Source: JBAXTZ01 sp041666525 (lineage in GTDB: Bacteria > Bacillota > Negativicutes > JBAXTZ01). Taken from it: a DNA stretch of 64,000 nt. Made by a program: the position numbers and the translations under genes. Location of the stretch: the NCBI GenBank assembly GCA_041666525.1, contig JBAYGT010000002.1:1-64000 (forward strand). The letters run 5' to 3'. Shown here piece after piece: positions 52,970-61,844 of this stretch (positions within the stretch are counted from its first letter, which is position 1; each line of letters begins with the position of its first letter). Under the pieces are notes generated by a model. It ran no database searches and was not told the origin of the DNA. It worked only from the letters and a program-made list of their open reading frames with translations.

Positions 52970-54349
52970 TTGAAAACTCTGATTAAAAATGGAACAGTTG
53001 TTAATGCTACCGACAGTATAAGAGCGGATGTGTTAATTGAAAACGGAATCATTGTTGCGGTCGGGACCGGATTGGACAGCCAAGACGCCAAGATTATTGA
53101 GGCAACGGGTAAATATGTATTTCCGGGTGCAATTGATCCGCATACGCATTTAGATATGCCATTTGGCGCTGCATCTACCAGCGATAATTTTTATAGCGGC
53201 ACCAAAGCGGCTGTGATGGGCGGCGTTACGACAGTTGTTGATTTTTCCATACAGAGCAAGGGTGAGACGTTAAAACAAGCAATTGCTAATTGGCATAAAC
53301 GTGCTGACGGTAAATGCTTTTCTGATTATTCCTTTCATGTAGCTGTTACTGACTGTAATGATGCAGTAATTGCGGAATTGAAGACTTTGATTGAACAAAC
53401 TGGCGTTTCTACTGTCAAAATGTTTTTGGCTTATAAAGGTTTGTTTCAGATTGACGACGGTGTAATGCTGAAAGTATTTCGCGCCGCTCGGGAGTCTGGA
53501 GTTTTAGTTGGATTACATTGTGAAAACGGAGATATAATTGATGTGTTGGCAACTGAGGCGATGGCGGCGGGGCAGACAGCACCGATATATCATGCGCTGA
53601 CGCGCCCGGATTATATAGAGGCTGAAGCGATAACCAGAGCTGCGGCGATTGCTGATGTTGTTGGTGTACCGTTATATATTGTCCATCTTAGTTCGGCAAA
53701 AGGGTTAGCGGCTGCACTTGCTGCTCGTCAGCGCGGGCAGAAAATATATATCGAGACTTGTCCGCAGTACTTATTGCTTGATGATTCGCGTTATTTTGAA
53801 CCAGACTTTGGTGGCGCAAAATATGTAATGTCACCGCCTTTACGTAAAATCGAGGACAACGGGATAATTTGGCAGGCGTTACAGGATGACATAGTGAACG
53901 TTGTAGCTACCGATCACTGCGCTTTTAATTTGGCTGATCAAAAGCAAGCCGGGCGCAATGATTTTCGAAAAATACCTAATGGCGCTCCAGGTATTGAAAC
54001 GCGTTTTTCGTTGTTATACAGTTATGGCGTGGCCGAAGGGAAAATTAGCTTAAATCAGTTTGTGCGGTTGTTGTCGGCTGAACCGGCCAGAACAATGGGA
54101 ATGTATCCGCAAAAAGGAACGATAACTGCCGGTAGCGACGCTGACATTGTTATTTTCAATCCAACCGGAGAGTGTGTTATTACGGCAACCAATCTTCATC
54201 AAGCGGTAGACTATACACCATACGAAGGGTTCGTTCAAAAAGGCAAAATTGAACATGTGTTAGTCGGCGGACGTCATGTTGTACAAAATTGTGAACTGGT
54301 TGACGATCAACCCAAAGGTCGATTCATTTTCCGAAAAGCGGTTAAATAA
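52970..54349 (+). CDS. hydA: Dihydropyrimidinase/D-hydantoinase
   Basis: A 459-residue cyclic amidohydrolase that opens dihydrouracil or hydantoin rings. Binuclear metal ligands: H58 and H60 (DPHTH), carbamylated K150 (STVKMF), His in LHCENG, His in IVHLSSAKG, and Asp in VATDHCAF. TTG start after GAGGAG. Neighbours (NCS1 permease, EamA transporter, PreA) point to pyrimidine or hydantoin breakdown. No beta-ureidopropionase is in the window. Confidence 0.92.
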   Translation: MKTLIKNGTVVNATDSIRADVLIENGIIVAVGTGLDSQDAKIIEATGKYVFPGAIDPHTHLDMPFGAASTSDNFYSGTKAAVMGGVTTVVDFSIQSKGETLKQAIANWHKRADGKCFSDYSFHVAVTDCNDAVIAELKTLIEQTGVSTVKMFLAYKGLFQIDDGVMLKVFRAARESGVLVGLHCENGDIIDVLATEAMAAGQTAPIYHALTRPDYIEAEAITRAAAIADVVGVPLYIVHLSSAKGLAAALAARQRGQKIYIETCPQYLLLDDSRYFEPDFGGAKYVMSPPLRKIEDNGIIWQALQDDIVNVVATDHCAFNLADQKQAGRNDFRKIPNGAPGIETRFSLLYSYGVAEGKISLNQFVRLLSAEPARTMGMYPQKGTITAGSDADIVIFNPTGECVITATNLHQAVDYTPYEGFVQKGKIEHVLVGGRHVVQNCELVDDQPKGRFIFRKAVK

Positions 54350-54374
54350 CGAATTTGTTTGAGATGGAGGACAA

Positions 54375-55304
54375 TTGTTTAAGAATAAGCAATTATGGGG
54401 ATATTTAGCAGTTTTTATATCTGCGGTGATGTTTGGTGTTGGTGGACCTGTGACAAAGTATATTTATAATTACGGAGTGAATCCGTTGTTTTTGTTGAAA
54501 GTTCGCATGATCTGTACTACGGTCATTTTATATTTTGGGTTGAGAATATTTGCGCCTCAATATCTAAAAATTCGTAAACGTGATATCTTGTCTTTCGCTA
54601 TTCTGGGAATTGTTGGATTTGGAGGATATATTGCGTGTACGATGGTAGCAGTAAGTAAAATCAATGTTGGGCTGGCGGTATTTTTGTTAAATCTAGCCCC
54701 GGCGGTAATGGTTATTTATTTGACATTATGGCGTCGTGAGCGATCTGATGGAATGACCATTTTTGCTGTTGCTTTGTCTTTGTGTGGTGGTCTGTTGATG
54801 GTACTATCACAGCCACTAACTAAAACTGGCGGAATTGGTGTTGTTTTAGGGATTGTAAGCGCTATTCTCTATGCGTTTCAAACTCTTAGAAGTAAGTCAC
54901 TTGGTGTTAAGTATAAACCTCTCACAATCGTATTCTACACTTTCGCTTCGGCTTCTTTGTTTTGGATATTTGTTCCGATACAGATAGATTGGCATGCGGT
55001 CGTTTCACCGCCGCTGTGGACATATATTTATGTGGTTATCTTTTATACAGTAATCCCACGTATATTGTTCATAGTTGGTTTGGTGTACATCCCACCGGCT
55101 AATGCAGGAGTTACTGCTGCAGCTGAACCGGTAATTGCAGCATGGTTAGCTTTTTTGACGCTTGGTGAAGCGATGGGCTTTTTGCAGATCATAGGAGGCG
55201 CAGCTGTGTTAGCAGCAATTGTTGTTTTACAAGCGCATGGAATTAGAAGGGCGAATAAACGTAGACGCGATAAAGACAAGCCAATTGAACCTCTCGCTGG
55301 ATGA
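54375..55304 (+). CDS. EamA/DMT family transporter
   Basis: A 309-residue membrane protein with ten hydrophobic segments in two EamA halves. TTG start after GGAGGAC. DMT-family members usually export amino acids or metabolites. Placed between hydA and preA, it could move a pathway product such as a carbamoyl amino acid or beta-alanine, but this is inference. The C-terminus is Arg/Lys-rich (about 290-305). Confidence 0.82.
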   Translation: MFKNKQLWGYLAVFISAVMFGVGGPVTKYIYNYGVNPLFLLKVRMICTTVILYFGLRIFAPQYLKIRKRDILSFAILGIVGFGGYIACTMVAVSKINVGLAVFLLNLAPAVMVIYLTLWRRERSDGMTIFAVALSLCGGLLMVLSQPLTKTGGIGVVLGIVSAILYAFQTLRSKSLGVKYKPLTIVFYTFASASLFWIFVPIQIDWHAVVSPPLWTYIYVVIFYTVIPRILFIVGLVYIPPANAGVTAAAEPVIAAWLAFLTLGEAMGFLQIIGGAAVLAAIVVLQAHGIRRANKRRRDKDKPIEPLAG

Positions 55305-55328
55305 TACAAATAAAATTTTGGAGGATTT

Positions 55329-56516
55329 ATGAAAAACAATTTGAAAGTAAGCTTTTGCGGTATTCAACTGGAAAATCCGTGCATATTGGCTTCGGCCTCG
55401 CCAACGCAAAGCAAGGAGGGTTTGGCAAAAGCATTTAAATTGGGATGGGCTGGGGTAGTAACAAAAACCTGTACGCCGAATTATCTAATTACTGAGGATG
55501 CTCCGAATCGCTTCGGCGTATTTAGGGGCGCCGACGGAAGCGTTGAAGGGTTTGAAAACTTCGAGGGTTTGACGCAAAAGCCTGTAGAATACTGGGAAAA
55601 AACTGTTAGCGAGCTAAAAAAAGAGTTTCCGGGTAAAGTAGTTATTGCGAGCATAATGGCTGATGTTAAACGAGAGCCGTGGCAAGATTTGGCGCGGCGT
55701 ATGGAAGCTGCTGGTGCGGACGCTATCGAATTGAATCTTTCTTGCCCGCATTTTCGGCTGGAAGATGATATGGGAGCCGCAATTGGTAAAAGTGTAGAAA
55801 ACTCGGCGCTTATTACTGCATGGGTCAAAGGGGTCGTGAATATTCCAGTTATTGCAAAACTGACGCCAAACGTCAGCGACATTCAAGAAGTAACAGCTTC
55901 AGTTGTAAAAGCCGGCGCTGACGCTATTGCTACCATTAATACTGTGCAAGGTATGATTGGTGTTGATATTGAAACTTTGGAACCGTTGCCGGCGGTAGAA
56001 GGGTTTTCTTCATTCGGCGGCTATTCTGGTAATGCTGTAAAACCGATTGGTTTGCGCTGTGTTGCTCAAGTTGCTCAAGTAACTGACGTACCAATACATG
56101 GTATTGGCGGAATATCTAAATGGCAGGATATAGTTGAGTATTATGCAGTTGGTGCGAGTTGTGTACAGATATGTACTGAAGTTATGTTAAGCGGTTATCA
56201 GATTATCAAACCGATGCTGGAAGGTTTGAGCGAGTATGTTGAGCGAAAAGGTTTGAACAGCTTAAATGATATTACCGGTGTAGCTGTTCCGAAAATAAGA
56301 GCCCGTGAGCGGTTGAACATGAAGTGGCACAAACGTTCAACAGTAGTAAATCCGCAAAACTGCACAAACTGCGCGAAATGCTATGTTTCTTGTAATGAGA
56401 GCGGTAAAAATGCTATTTCTTTTGTGGATAAGAAAGTTACTGTGAACGATGCTCAATGTGACGGTTGCTCGCTTTGTACACATGTTTGTCCGCATGGAGT
56501 CTTGGCTTTAAGTTAG
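55329..56516 (+). CDS. preA: PreA-type dihydropyrimidine dehydrogenase subunit
   Basis: A 395-residue FMN oxidoreductase. The dihydroorotate-dehydrogenase-like barrel (about 5-310) carries ELNLSCPHF, AKLTPNVSD and IGGISKWQD. A C-terminal ferredoxin domain (about 340-395) has two [4Fe-4S] motifs, CTNCAKCYVSC and CDGCSLCTHVC. In characterised systems PreA reduces uracil and thymine with NADH together with the flavoprotein PreT. No preT is adjacent, so electrons may come from another donor, or the enzyme runs in the oxidising direction. Confidence 0.9.
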   Translation: MKNNLKVSFCGIQLENPCILASASPTQSKEGLAKAFKLGWAGVVTKTCTPNYLITEDAPNRFGVFRGADGSVEGFENFEGLTQKPVEYWEKTVSELKKEFPGKVVIASIMADVKREPWQDLARRMEAAGADAIELNLSCPHFRLEDDMGAAIGKSVENSALITAWVKGVVNIPVIAKLTPNVSDIQEVTASVVKAGADAIATINTVQGMIGVDIETLEPLPAVEGFSSFGGYSGNAVKPIGLRCVAQVAQVTDVPIHGIGGISKWQDIVEYYAVGASCVQICTEVMLSGYQIIKPMLEGLSEYVERKGLNSLNDITGVAVPKIRARERLNMKWHKRSTVVNPQNCTNCAKCYVSCNESGKNAISFVDKKVTVNDAQCDGCSLCTHVCPHGVLALS

Positions 56517-56536
56517 ATAATAGGAATAGATAACAA

Positions 56537-56878
56537 ATGAAAAAAACTATTGCAAGCTATGCAGGAATTTTTGCCGGATTAGTAATTGCTGATAAGTGGT
56601 TGAACTACGTTTCGTTTTTGGGATATGAGTCGCTGTTGATTTTTGCTTTGGTGTTGCTGTTAATCAATACACTTGTTCGTCCGGTGGTAAAATTAATCTG
56701 TCTGCCTATTAACATCGCTACTTTAGGTTTGTTTACGCTGATAATTAATACTGTGATGATATACATTGCAAACTATTTTTACGACAGCTTAAAATTAACC
56801 GACTTTATTCACACCTTGGTAGCAGCGATTATTATTATGGTGTGCCAAATGGTTCTTCGGCGACTTTTCGTTGCTTAG
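56537..56878 (+). CDS. Phage holin family (YvlD-like) membrane protein
   Basis: A 113-residue protein with four hydrophobic segments, matching the phage holin family 4 (PF04020 type) rather than a true holin. Markers are LLLINTLVRPVVKLICLPINIATLGLF-type spacing. The function is unknown. It ends just where the -35 element of the valS promoter lies. Confidence 0.8.
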   Translation: MKKTIASYAGIFAGLVIADKWLNYVSFLGYESLLIFALVLLLINTLVRPVVKLICLPINIATLGLFTLIINTVMIYIANYFYDSLKLTDFIHTLVAAIIIMVCQMVLRRLFVA

Positions 56879-56899
56879 CGTGTTAATCATTGTTATAAT
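56871..56899 (+). promoter_or_regulatory. Promoter of the valS T-box operon
   Basis: TTGCTT (56871-56876) and TATAAT (56894-56899) are spaced 17 bases apart. The -35 lies across the end of the preceding gene. Confidence 0.75.
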
Positions 56900-56905
56900 G
56901 GCTGA

Positions 56906-57172
56906 AAGGCATTGAAGAAAAATAGTAAACATTATTACTCGCTACAGAGAAAGAGGTTTTGGCTGTGAGCCTCTGTGAGTAACTGTTGAAAGTCGTTTCT
57001 GAGCTGCGCAGCTGAAAATATATTAAGCAGCGCCGTTTGATCAACGTTAACGGATTTTGAGAATCAACGGTCATCGAATAATGTGGTGATTATTGATTGA
57101 ATCAGGGTGGTACCGCGAAAATTTGCTTTCGCCCCTGTGAATGATAACATTCACAAGGGCGAAAGCTTTTTT
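56906..57172 (+). promoter_or_regulatory. T-box riboswitch (valine) upstream of valS
   Basis: The leader carries the T-box motif AGGGTGGTACCGCG (57104-57117) and a terminator (57125-57172). The terminator has a long stem opening GCTTTCGCCC, an ATAA loop and a T run. A GTC valine codon followed by a purine (56992-56994, in TTGAAAGTCG) fits the specifier. Uncharged tRNA-Val would stabilise the antiterminator and permit valS expression. The exact 5' end is uncertain. Confidence 0.9.
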
Positions 57173-57208
57173 ATTTAACCAGGCGCTTGCCGGGAAAAGA
57201 GAGGAAAT

Positions 57209-59857
57209 ATGAAAAATATTGCTACAATCTATAATCCAAAGGAAGTTGAAAAAAAATGGTATGCCTATTGGGAAAATAACGGCTATTTTCACGCGGAAGT
57301 ATCAGCAGATAAACCGCCGTATTCGATAGTTATTCCACCGCCAAATGTAACCGGCCAACTTCATCTTGGGCATGCGTTAAATAATACGCTGCAGGATATT
57401 CTGATTCGTTATAAACGAATGCAAGGTTATAGCGCGCTCTGGATGCCGGGAACTGACCATGCCGGTATTGCGACTCAAGCCAAAGTCGAAGAAGCGTTGC
57501 TAAAGGAAGAAGGACTGTCTCGTCATGATTTAGGACGCGAGGCTTTTTTAGAACGGGTATGGCAGTGGAAAGAGCAATATGGGAGCCGGATAATTGAACA
57601 GCTTAAGACCATGGGCTGCTCGTGTGACTGGGAGCGCGAGCGGTTCACGATGGACGAAGGTTGCTCGCGTGCGGTCCGCGAAGTTTTTGTTTCGCTCTAC
57701 GAAAAAGGCCTGATTTATCGCGGCAACCGAATTACCAATTGGTGCCCGCGCTGCATGACCGCGTTGTCGGATATTGAGGTTGAGCACATTGATACCGCAG
57801 GCAAACTATATTATGTTCGTTATCCGTTTGCCGATAATCCAGATGAATATTTGGAAGTTGCAACTACGCGTCCGGAAACAATTCTTGGTGATACAGCTGT
57901 TGCGGTAAATCCGCATGATGAGCGTTATTCCGCAATCATCGGCCGAAAATTACTGTTGCCGATAATTAACCGTGAAATTACCGTTGTTGCTGACGAATAT
58001 GTTGATAAAGATTTTGGAACCGGTGCAGTAAAAATCACTCCGGCGCACGATCCGAACGATTTTGAGTTAGGGGTACGTCATGATCTTGAAGGCATTGTCG
58101 TTATTGCGGATAATGGATTGATGACTGAGTTAGCCGGAAAATATGCGGGCATGGATCGTTACGATTGCCGCAAACAATTGTTGGCTGATTTCGATGAACT
58201 TGGCTGTTTGGTTAAAATTGAAGAACATGAGCATGCTGTCGGACACTGCAGCCGCTGTGATTCAGTAATTGAACCGTTGATGTCGTTGCAATGGTACGTA
58301 AAGATGGCGCCGTTAGCCAAACCGGCCGCCGATGTCGTTCGAAGCGGTGAAATAACTTTTGTCCCGGAACGTTATAGCAAAACTTACCTGCACTGGATGG
58401 ATAACATCCGCGATTGGTGCGTTTCGCGACAGCTTTGGTGGGGGCATCAAATACCAGCGTGGTATTGCCAAAAGTGCGGAGAGGTTATTGTTTCCCGTAC
58501 CGATATTAGCAGTTGTCCAAAATGCGGCGAGTGCTCGCCTGTACGTGACACTGATGTACTGGATACCTGGTTTAGTAGCGCATTGTGGCCGTTTTCGACA
58601 ATGGGCTGGCCTGAACGAACCAAAGAGCTGGAGTATTTTTATCCGACTTCAGTACTGGTGACAGGCTATGATATCATCCCGTTTTGGGTAGCGCGTATGA
58701 TATTTAGCGGACTGGAATATTTGCAAGAAATACCCTTTAAGGATGTTTTTATTACCGGTTTGATCCGCGATCATCTGGGACGAAAAATGTCTAAGTCGTT
58801 AGGCAATGGTATCGACCCGCTGGATGTTATTGAAAATTATGGTGCCGATGCATTGCGCTTTGCGCTTATTTCCGGCAATACGCCTGGAAATGATATGCGG
58901 TTCTATATGGAAAAAGTTGAGACCTATCGCAATTTTGCCAATAAAATTTGGAATGCTTCCCGGTTTGTGTTGATGAATCTTGAAGACTATGAATATAATC
59001 CGGAGCAAGTTCCGACTGATTTTGTACTGGCCGATCGTTGGATACTCAGCCGTTTGCAATTGGTAACTGCCAATGTTTCTAAGGCTCTGGATAAGTACGA
59101 ACCCGGTGAAGCGGCGCGGATGTTGTATGAATTCATTTGGGACGAATTTTGTGACTGGTATATCGAAATGGCGAAAACGCGATTATACGATAAACAGAAT
59201 CCGCAATTTGCCAATACCGCCAAATGGGTGCTTGCACATGTTCTTGAGCAGGCAATGCAGTTGCTGCACCCGTTTATGCCGTTTATTACTGAGGAAATCT
59301 GGCAAAACGTTTCTAAGGGCGAGAGCGTAATGATTAGCCGTTGGCCAATCGTGGACGATCGATTAATAGATAGAGTAGCTGAAACTGAAATGGAATTCGT
59401 GATGAACTGTATTCGTGCCATCCGAAATTTGCGTGCCGAGGTAAACACCCAGCCAGGCAAGAAAAGCGAAGCTGTGATTTATGCGCCTGACCGCGAGGCG
59501 GGCGTATTAAACGCTAACAGCAACGTATTAAACAATCTTGCCTCGGTGTCACCGCTCACGGTATGTTCGATGGATAGTAAACGTGTTGACGATGCAATGA
59601 CTGCTGTCGTCGAAAATACTGAGATATTTTTGCCGCTTAAAGGATTGATTGATATCGATTTGGAAATTAAGCGGTTGGAAAAGGAGCTTGAATCATTAAA
59701 GAAAGAAACTGTCCGGTTAGAGGGGAAACTCGAAAATCCGGCTTTTATTGCTAAAGCTCCGGTTGATGTCGTTGCAAAAGAGCGTGAAAAACTTGGCGAT
59801 TACCAGGACAAGTATAATAAAATCGCTGAACGAACCAAATATCTGCGCGGTTTGTAA
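57209..59857 (+). CDS. valS: Valyl-tRNA synthetase
   Basis: An 882-residue class I synthetase. HIGH-type motif HLGH (52-55), editing domain (about 190-330), KMSKS at 526-530, and a C-terminal coiled coil (LEIKRLEKELESLKKE, from about 815). It charges tRNA-Val and edits mischarged threonine. Controlled by the T-box leader. The O-antigen-ligase-like gene starts one base after its stop, so the T-box may also govern the downstream genes. Confidence 0.97.
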   Translation: MKNIATIYNPKEVEKKWYAYWENNGYFHAEVSADKPPYSIVIPPPNVTGQLHLGHALNNTLQDILIRYKRMQGYSALWMPGTDHAGIATQAKVEEALLKEEGLSRHDLGREAFLERVWQWKEQYGSRIIEQLKTMGCSCDWERERFTMDEGCSRAVREVFVSLYEKGLIYRGNRITNWCPRCMTALSDIEVEHIDTAGKLYYVRYPFADNPDEYLEVATTRPETILGDTAVAVNPHDERYSAIIGRKLLLPIINREITVVADEYVDKDFGTGAVKITPAHDPNDFELGVRHDLEGIVVIADNGLMTELAGKYAGMDRYDCRKQLLADFDELGCLVKIEEHEHAVGHCSRCDSVIEPLMSLQWYVKMAPLAKPAADVVRSGEITFVPERYSKTYLHWMDNIRDWCVSRQLWWGHQIPAWYCQKCGEVIVSRTDISSCPKCGECSPVRDTDVLDTWFSSALWPFSTMGWPERTKELEYFYPTSVLVTGYDIIPFWVARMIFSGLEYLQEIPFKDVFITGLIRDHLGRKMSKSLGNGIDPLDVIENYGADALRFALISGNTPGNDMRFYMEKVETYRNFANKIWNASRFVLMNLEDYEYNPEQVPTDFVLADRWILSRLQLVTANVSKALDKYEPGEAARMLYEFIWDEFCDWYIEMAKTRLYDKQNPQFANTAKWVLAHVLEQAMQLLHPFMPFITEEIWQNVSKGESVMISRWPIVDDRLIDRVAETEMEFVMNCIRAIRNLRAEVNTQPGKKSEAVIYAPDREAGVLNANSNVLNNLASVSPLTVCSMDSKRVDDAMTAVVENTEIFLPLKGLIDIDLEIKRLEKELESLKKETVRLEGKLENPAFIAKAPVDVVAKEREKLGDYQDKYNKIAERTKYLRGL

Positions 59858-59858
59858 C

Positions 59859-61046
59859 ATGAAGTTTACAAATCTTGAAAAAACTTTGCGCTATTCGATG
59901 TGGGGCATATTGTTGTTACTGCCGTTTGAAGAAATGGCTGCAACGGTTTTTTTGCTGATAGCAGCTGTTTCAGCAGTGATTATTTGTATTAAAGAAAAAT
60001 GCCTGTTGGTCAAGAAATCATTCGTTGTACTATTATTAAGTCTGATTTTGTGTATCGTTATTTCGCTGCGGTTTTCGCCTGATGTCAGCTACGGCGTGCA
60101 AATATTTTTGTTTACGATATTTCGTTATGCGTTAGCGGCGCTCGCGGCCGGCGTTTATGTCCGGTGTTTCGGAATCAAAGAATTCATGTTAATCACCGTG
60201 GGTGCGGCTTGCATTTCGGTTTTGTACGGTTATTGGCAAGTAATATTCCACCCGTATCTAGAAAACAAAGAATGGATTGATGCCGAAAAATTCGGCAATA
60301 TTACTATTAGAATATTTGGCACTTGGGGTAATCCAAATATATTTGGCGGCTATTTATTGTTCGCTGTGGCAGCAGCGTTAATATCAGCGAGCGTATTTAG
60401 GGTTAATCGAAGATATTGTCTGGCGTTTTATGCAATTACGGCAATATTTATAATAACAATTTTCTTGACGTTTTCGCGCGGAGTATGGTTAGCGCTATTT
60501 GCAATGCTTATCGTGTTAGCGCTGCAGTACGGTAAAAAGAAAATATTGGTTATTGTTTTGCCGTTTCTTGTGGCGTTTTCGACAGTAGGGGTATTATGGC
60601 AGCGTTTGCAATCAGCATTTACCGCCGGCGATTCTTCTTCAGTAATGCGGTTGGCGCTTTGGACAAGCACCGAAAAAATGATTATGGTCCACCCAATATT
60701 TGGCTGGGGCTGGGGATTATACTGGTTCTACTATCCGCAATTTGATTATTTATTGCAGACGGCCGGATTAAAAGTTTTTCACGCGCACAACACTTATTTA
60801 CATTATGCTGCGGAGATTGGTGTTGTCGGATTAGTTATTTTTCTTGCAATTTTGACACTTGCAATATATTATACATTTGTATGCTCAAGAGTAGAAAATT
60901 ACCGTGAATATCGTTATTTGATGGCAGTTTTTATTGCTTTTGCGGTATTGGCAATGACTGATCATGTATTGTTTAATACCCGGATGAGTATTTTGTTTTG
61001 GTTGTTTCTGGGGATTGCGTTTTCGAAAACCAAGGAGGATAAATGA
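59859..61046 (+). CDS. O-antigen ligase/polymerase-like membrane protein
   Basis: A 395-residue membrane protein with about eleven hydrophobic segments and the large loop and motifs of the Wzy_C/WaaL family: TFSRGVWLALF, HPIFGWGWG and the catalytic-type His in HAHNTYLHYAAEIG. Members ligate or polymerise glycans at the outer face of the cytoplasmic membrane. No polysaccharide gene cluster surrounds it. The frame opens at 59748 within valS; the ATG at 59859 is preferred. It overlaps the next gene by 4 bases. Confidence 0.78.
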   Translation: MKFTNLEKTLRYSMWGILLLLPFEEMAATVFLLIAAVSAVIICIKEKCLLVKKSFVVLLLSLILCIVISLRFSPDVSYGVQIFLFTIFRYALAALAAGVYVRCFGIKEFMLITVGAACISVLYGYWQVIFHPYLENKEWIDAEKFGNITIRIFGTWGNPNIFGGYLLFAVAAALISASVFRVNRRYCLAFYAITAIFIITIFLTFSRGVWLALFAMLIVLALQYGKKKILVIVLPFLVAFSTVGVLWQRLQSAFTAGDSSSVMRLALWTSTEKMIMVHPIFGWGWGLYWFYYPQFDYLLQTAGLKVFHAHNTYLHYAAEIGVVGLVIFLAILTLAIYYTFVCSRVENYREYRYLMAVFIAFAVLAMTDHVLFNTRMSILFWLFLGIAFSKTKEDK

Positions 61047-61399
61047 CGCTACGACAGGCAATAGAAATTTTGCAAGCTGAGGTGCTATTTGGCGAGCAAT
61101 ACTTGGACCGCGAAGTGGGAACGGCCTGCGGTGCGGATTTAATGAGTGATGTTTTGGCCTTCCACAAAGAAAATGCACTGTTGTTAACCGGTTTGGTAAA
61201 TGTGCAGGTAGTTCGAACCGCTGAAATGAGCGATGTTATTGGGGTGGTATTTGTGCGCGGAAAACGGCCAAACGCCGAAATATTAGAGTTGGCTGAAGAA
61301 AATTGCTTGCCAATTATAACAACAAAATTCCCGTTATTTGAATCCTGCGGCCGGTTGTATATGAGCGGTGTGCAAGGTTCTGTATGTTCGGAGGAATAA
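61043..61399 (+). CDS. DRTGG-domain protein 1
   Basis: A 118-residue protein consisting of one DRTGG domain, named after a motif present in some phosphotransacetylase and CBS-domain proteins. The start MTLRQAIEILQAEVLFG and the end LPIITTKFPLFESCGRLY match the second DRTGG protein at 63206 in layout. It probably binds a small ligand or a nucleotide; the role is unknown. Overlaps the preceding and following genes (ATGA and TAATG), so it is translationally coupled to both. Confidence 0.75.
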   Translation: MTLRQAIEILQAEVLFGEQYLDREVGTACGADLMSDVLAFHKENALLLTGLVNVQVVRTAEMSDVIGVVFVRGKRPNAEILELAEENCLPIITTKFPLFESCGRLYMSGVQGSVCSEE

Positions 61400-61827
61400 T
61401 GAGCGAACCGATGAAACTCGAATTTCAACTGGAGCAGGATAATTTTGACTTCGCGGGCGTTGCTTCCAGTCGGATAAAAAAAGTGTTACAACAAATCGGT
61501 GTGAAAAACGAGGTCATCCGCCGTGTAGCGGTTGCGTCTTATGAAGCGGAAATAAATGTCATCATTCATTCTTTGGGCGGTTCAATAAAGGCGTTGATTT
61601 TTCCTGATCGCACTGAATTATACCTGGAAGACATTGGTCCTGGAATTCCAAGAGTTGATTTAGCGATGCAGGAAGGGTTTTCAACCGCTACGGATAAAAT
61701 CCGGGAAAAGGGTTTTGGCGCCGGAATGGGATTGCCAAACATGAAACGCTGTTCAGATGAGTTTGATATTTCATCTGAAGTAGGTATTGGTACAAAAATA
61801 AAAATGACAATTTTTCATAATAAATAA
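61399..61827 (+). CDS. Anti-sigma-type GHKL ATPase (RsbW/SpoIIAB-like)
   Basis: A 142-residue stand-alone HATPase domain. The N box is in VASYEAEINVIIHS, G1 in LEDIGPGI, and the G2 loop in KGFGAGMGLPNMKRCSDEF. Relatives are anti-sigma factors and serine kinases. The ATG overlaps the stop of the first DRTGG gene and follows GGAGGA. Together with the hydrogenase-like protein and DRTGG proteins it forms a probable signalling module. The target protein is unknown. Confidence 0.85.
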   Translation: MSEPMKLEFQLEQDNFDFAGVASSRIKKVLQQIGVKNEVIRRVAVASYEAEINVIIHSLGGSIKALIFPDRTELYLEDIGPGIPRVDLAMQEGFSTATDKIREKGFGAGMGLPNMKRCSDEFDISSEVGIGTKIKMTIFHNK

Positions 61828-61844
61828 TTCGGCGGTGAATTGCA

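Noticed and set aside
56537..56878. Holin-like protein as a sign of a prophage
   Set aside because: Its family is common on chromosomes outside prophages and no other phage gene is nearby.
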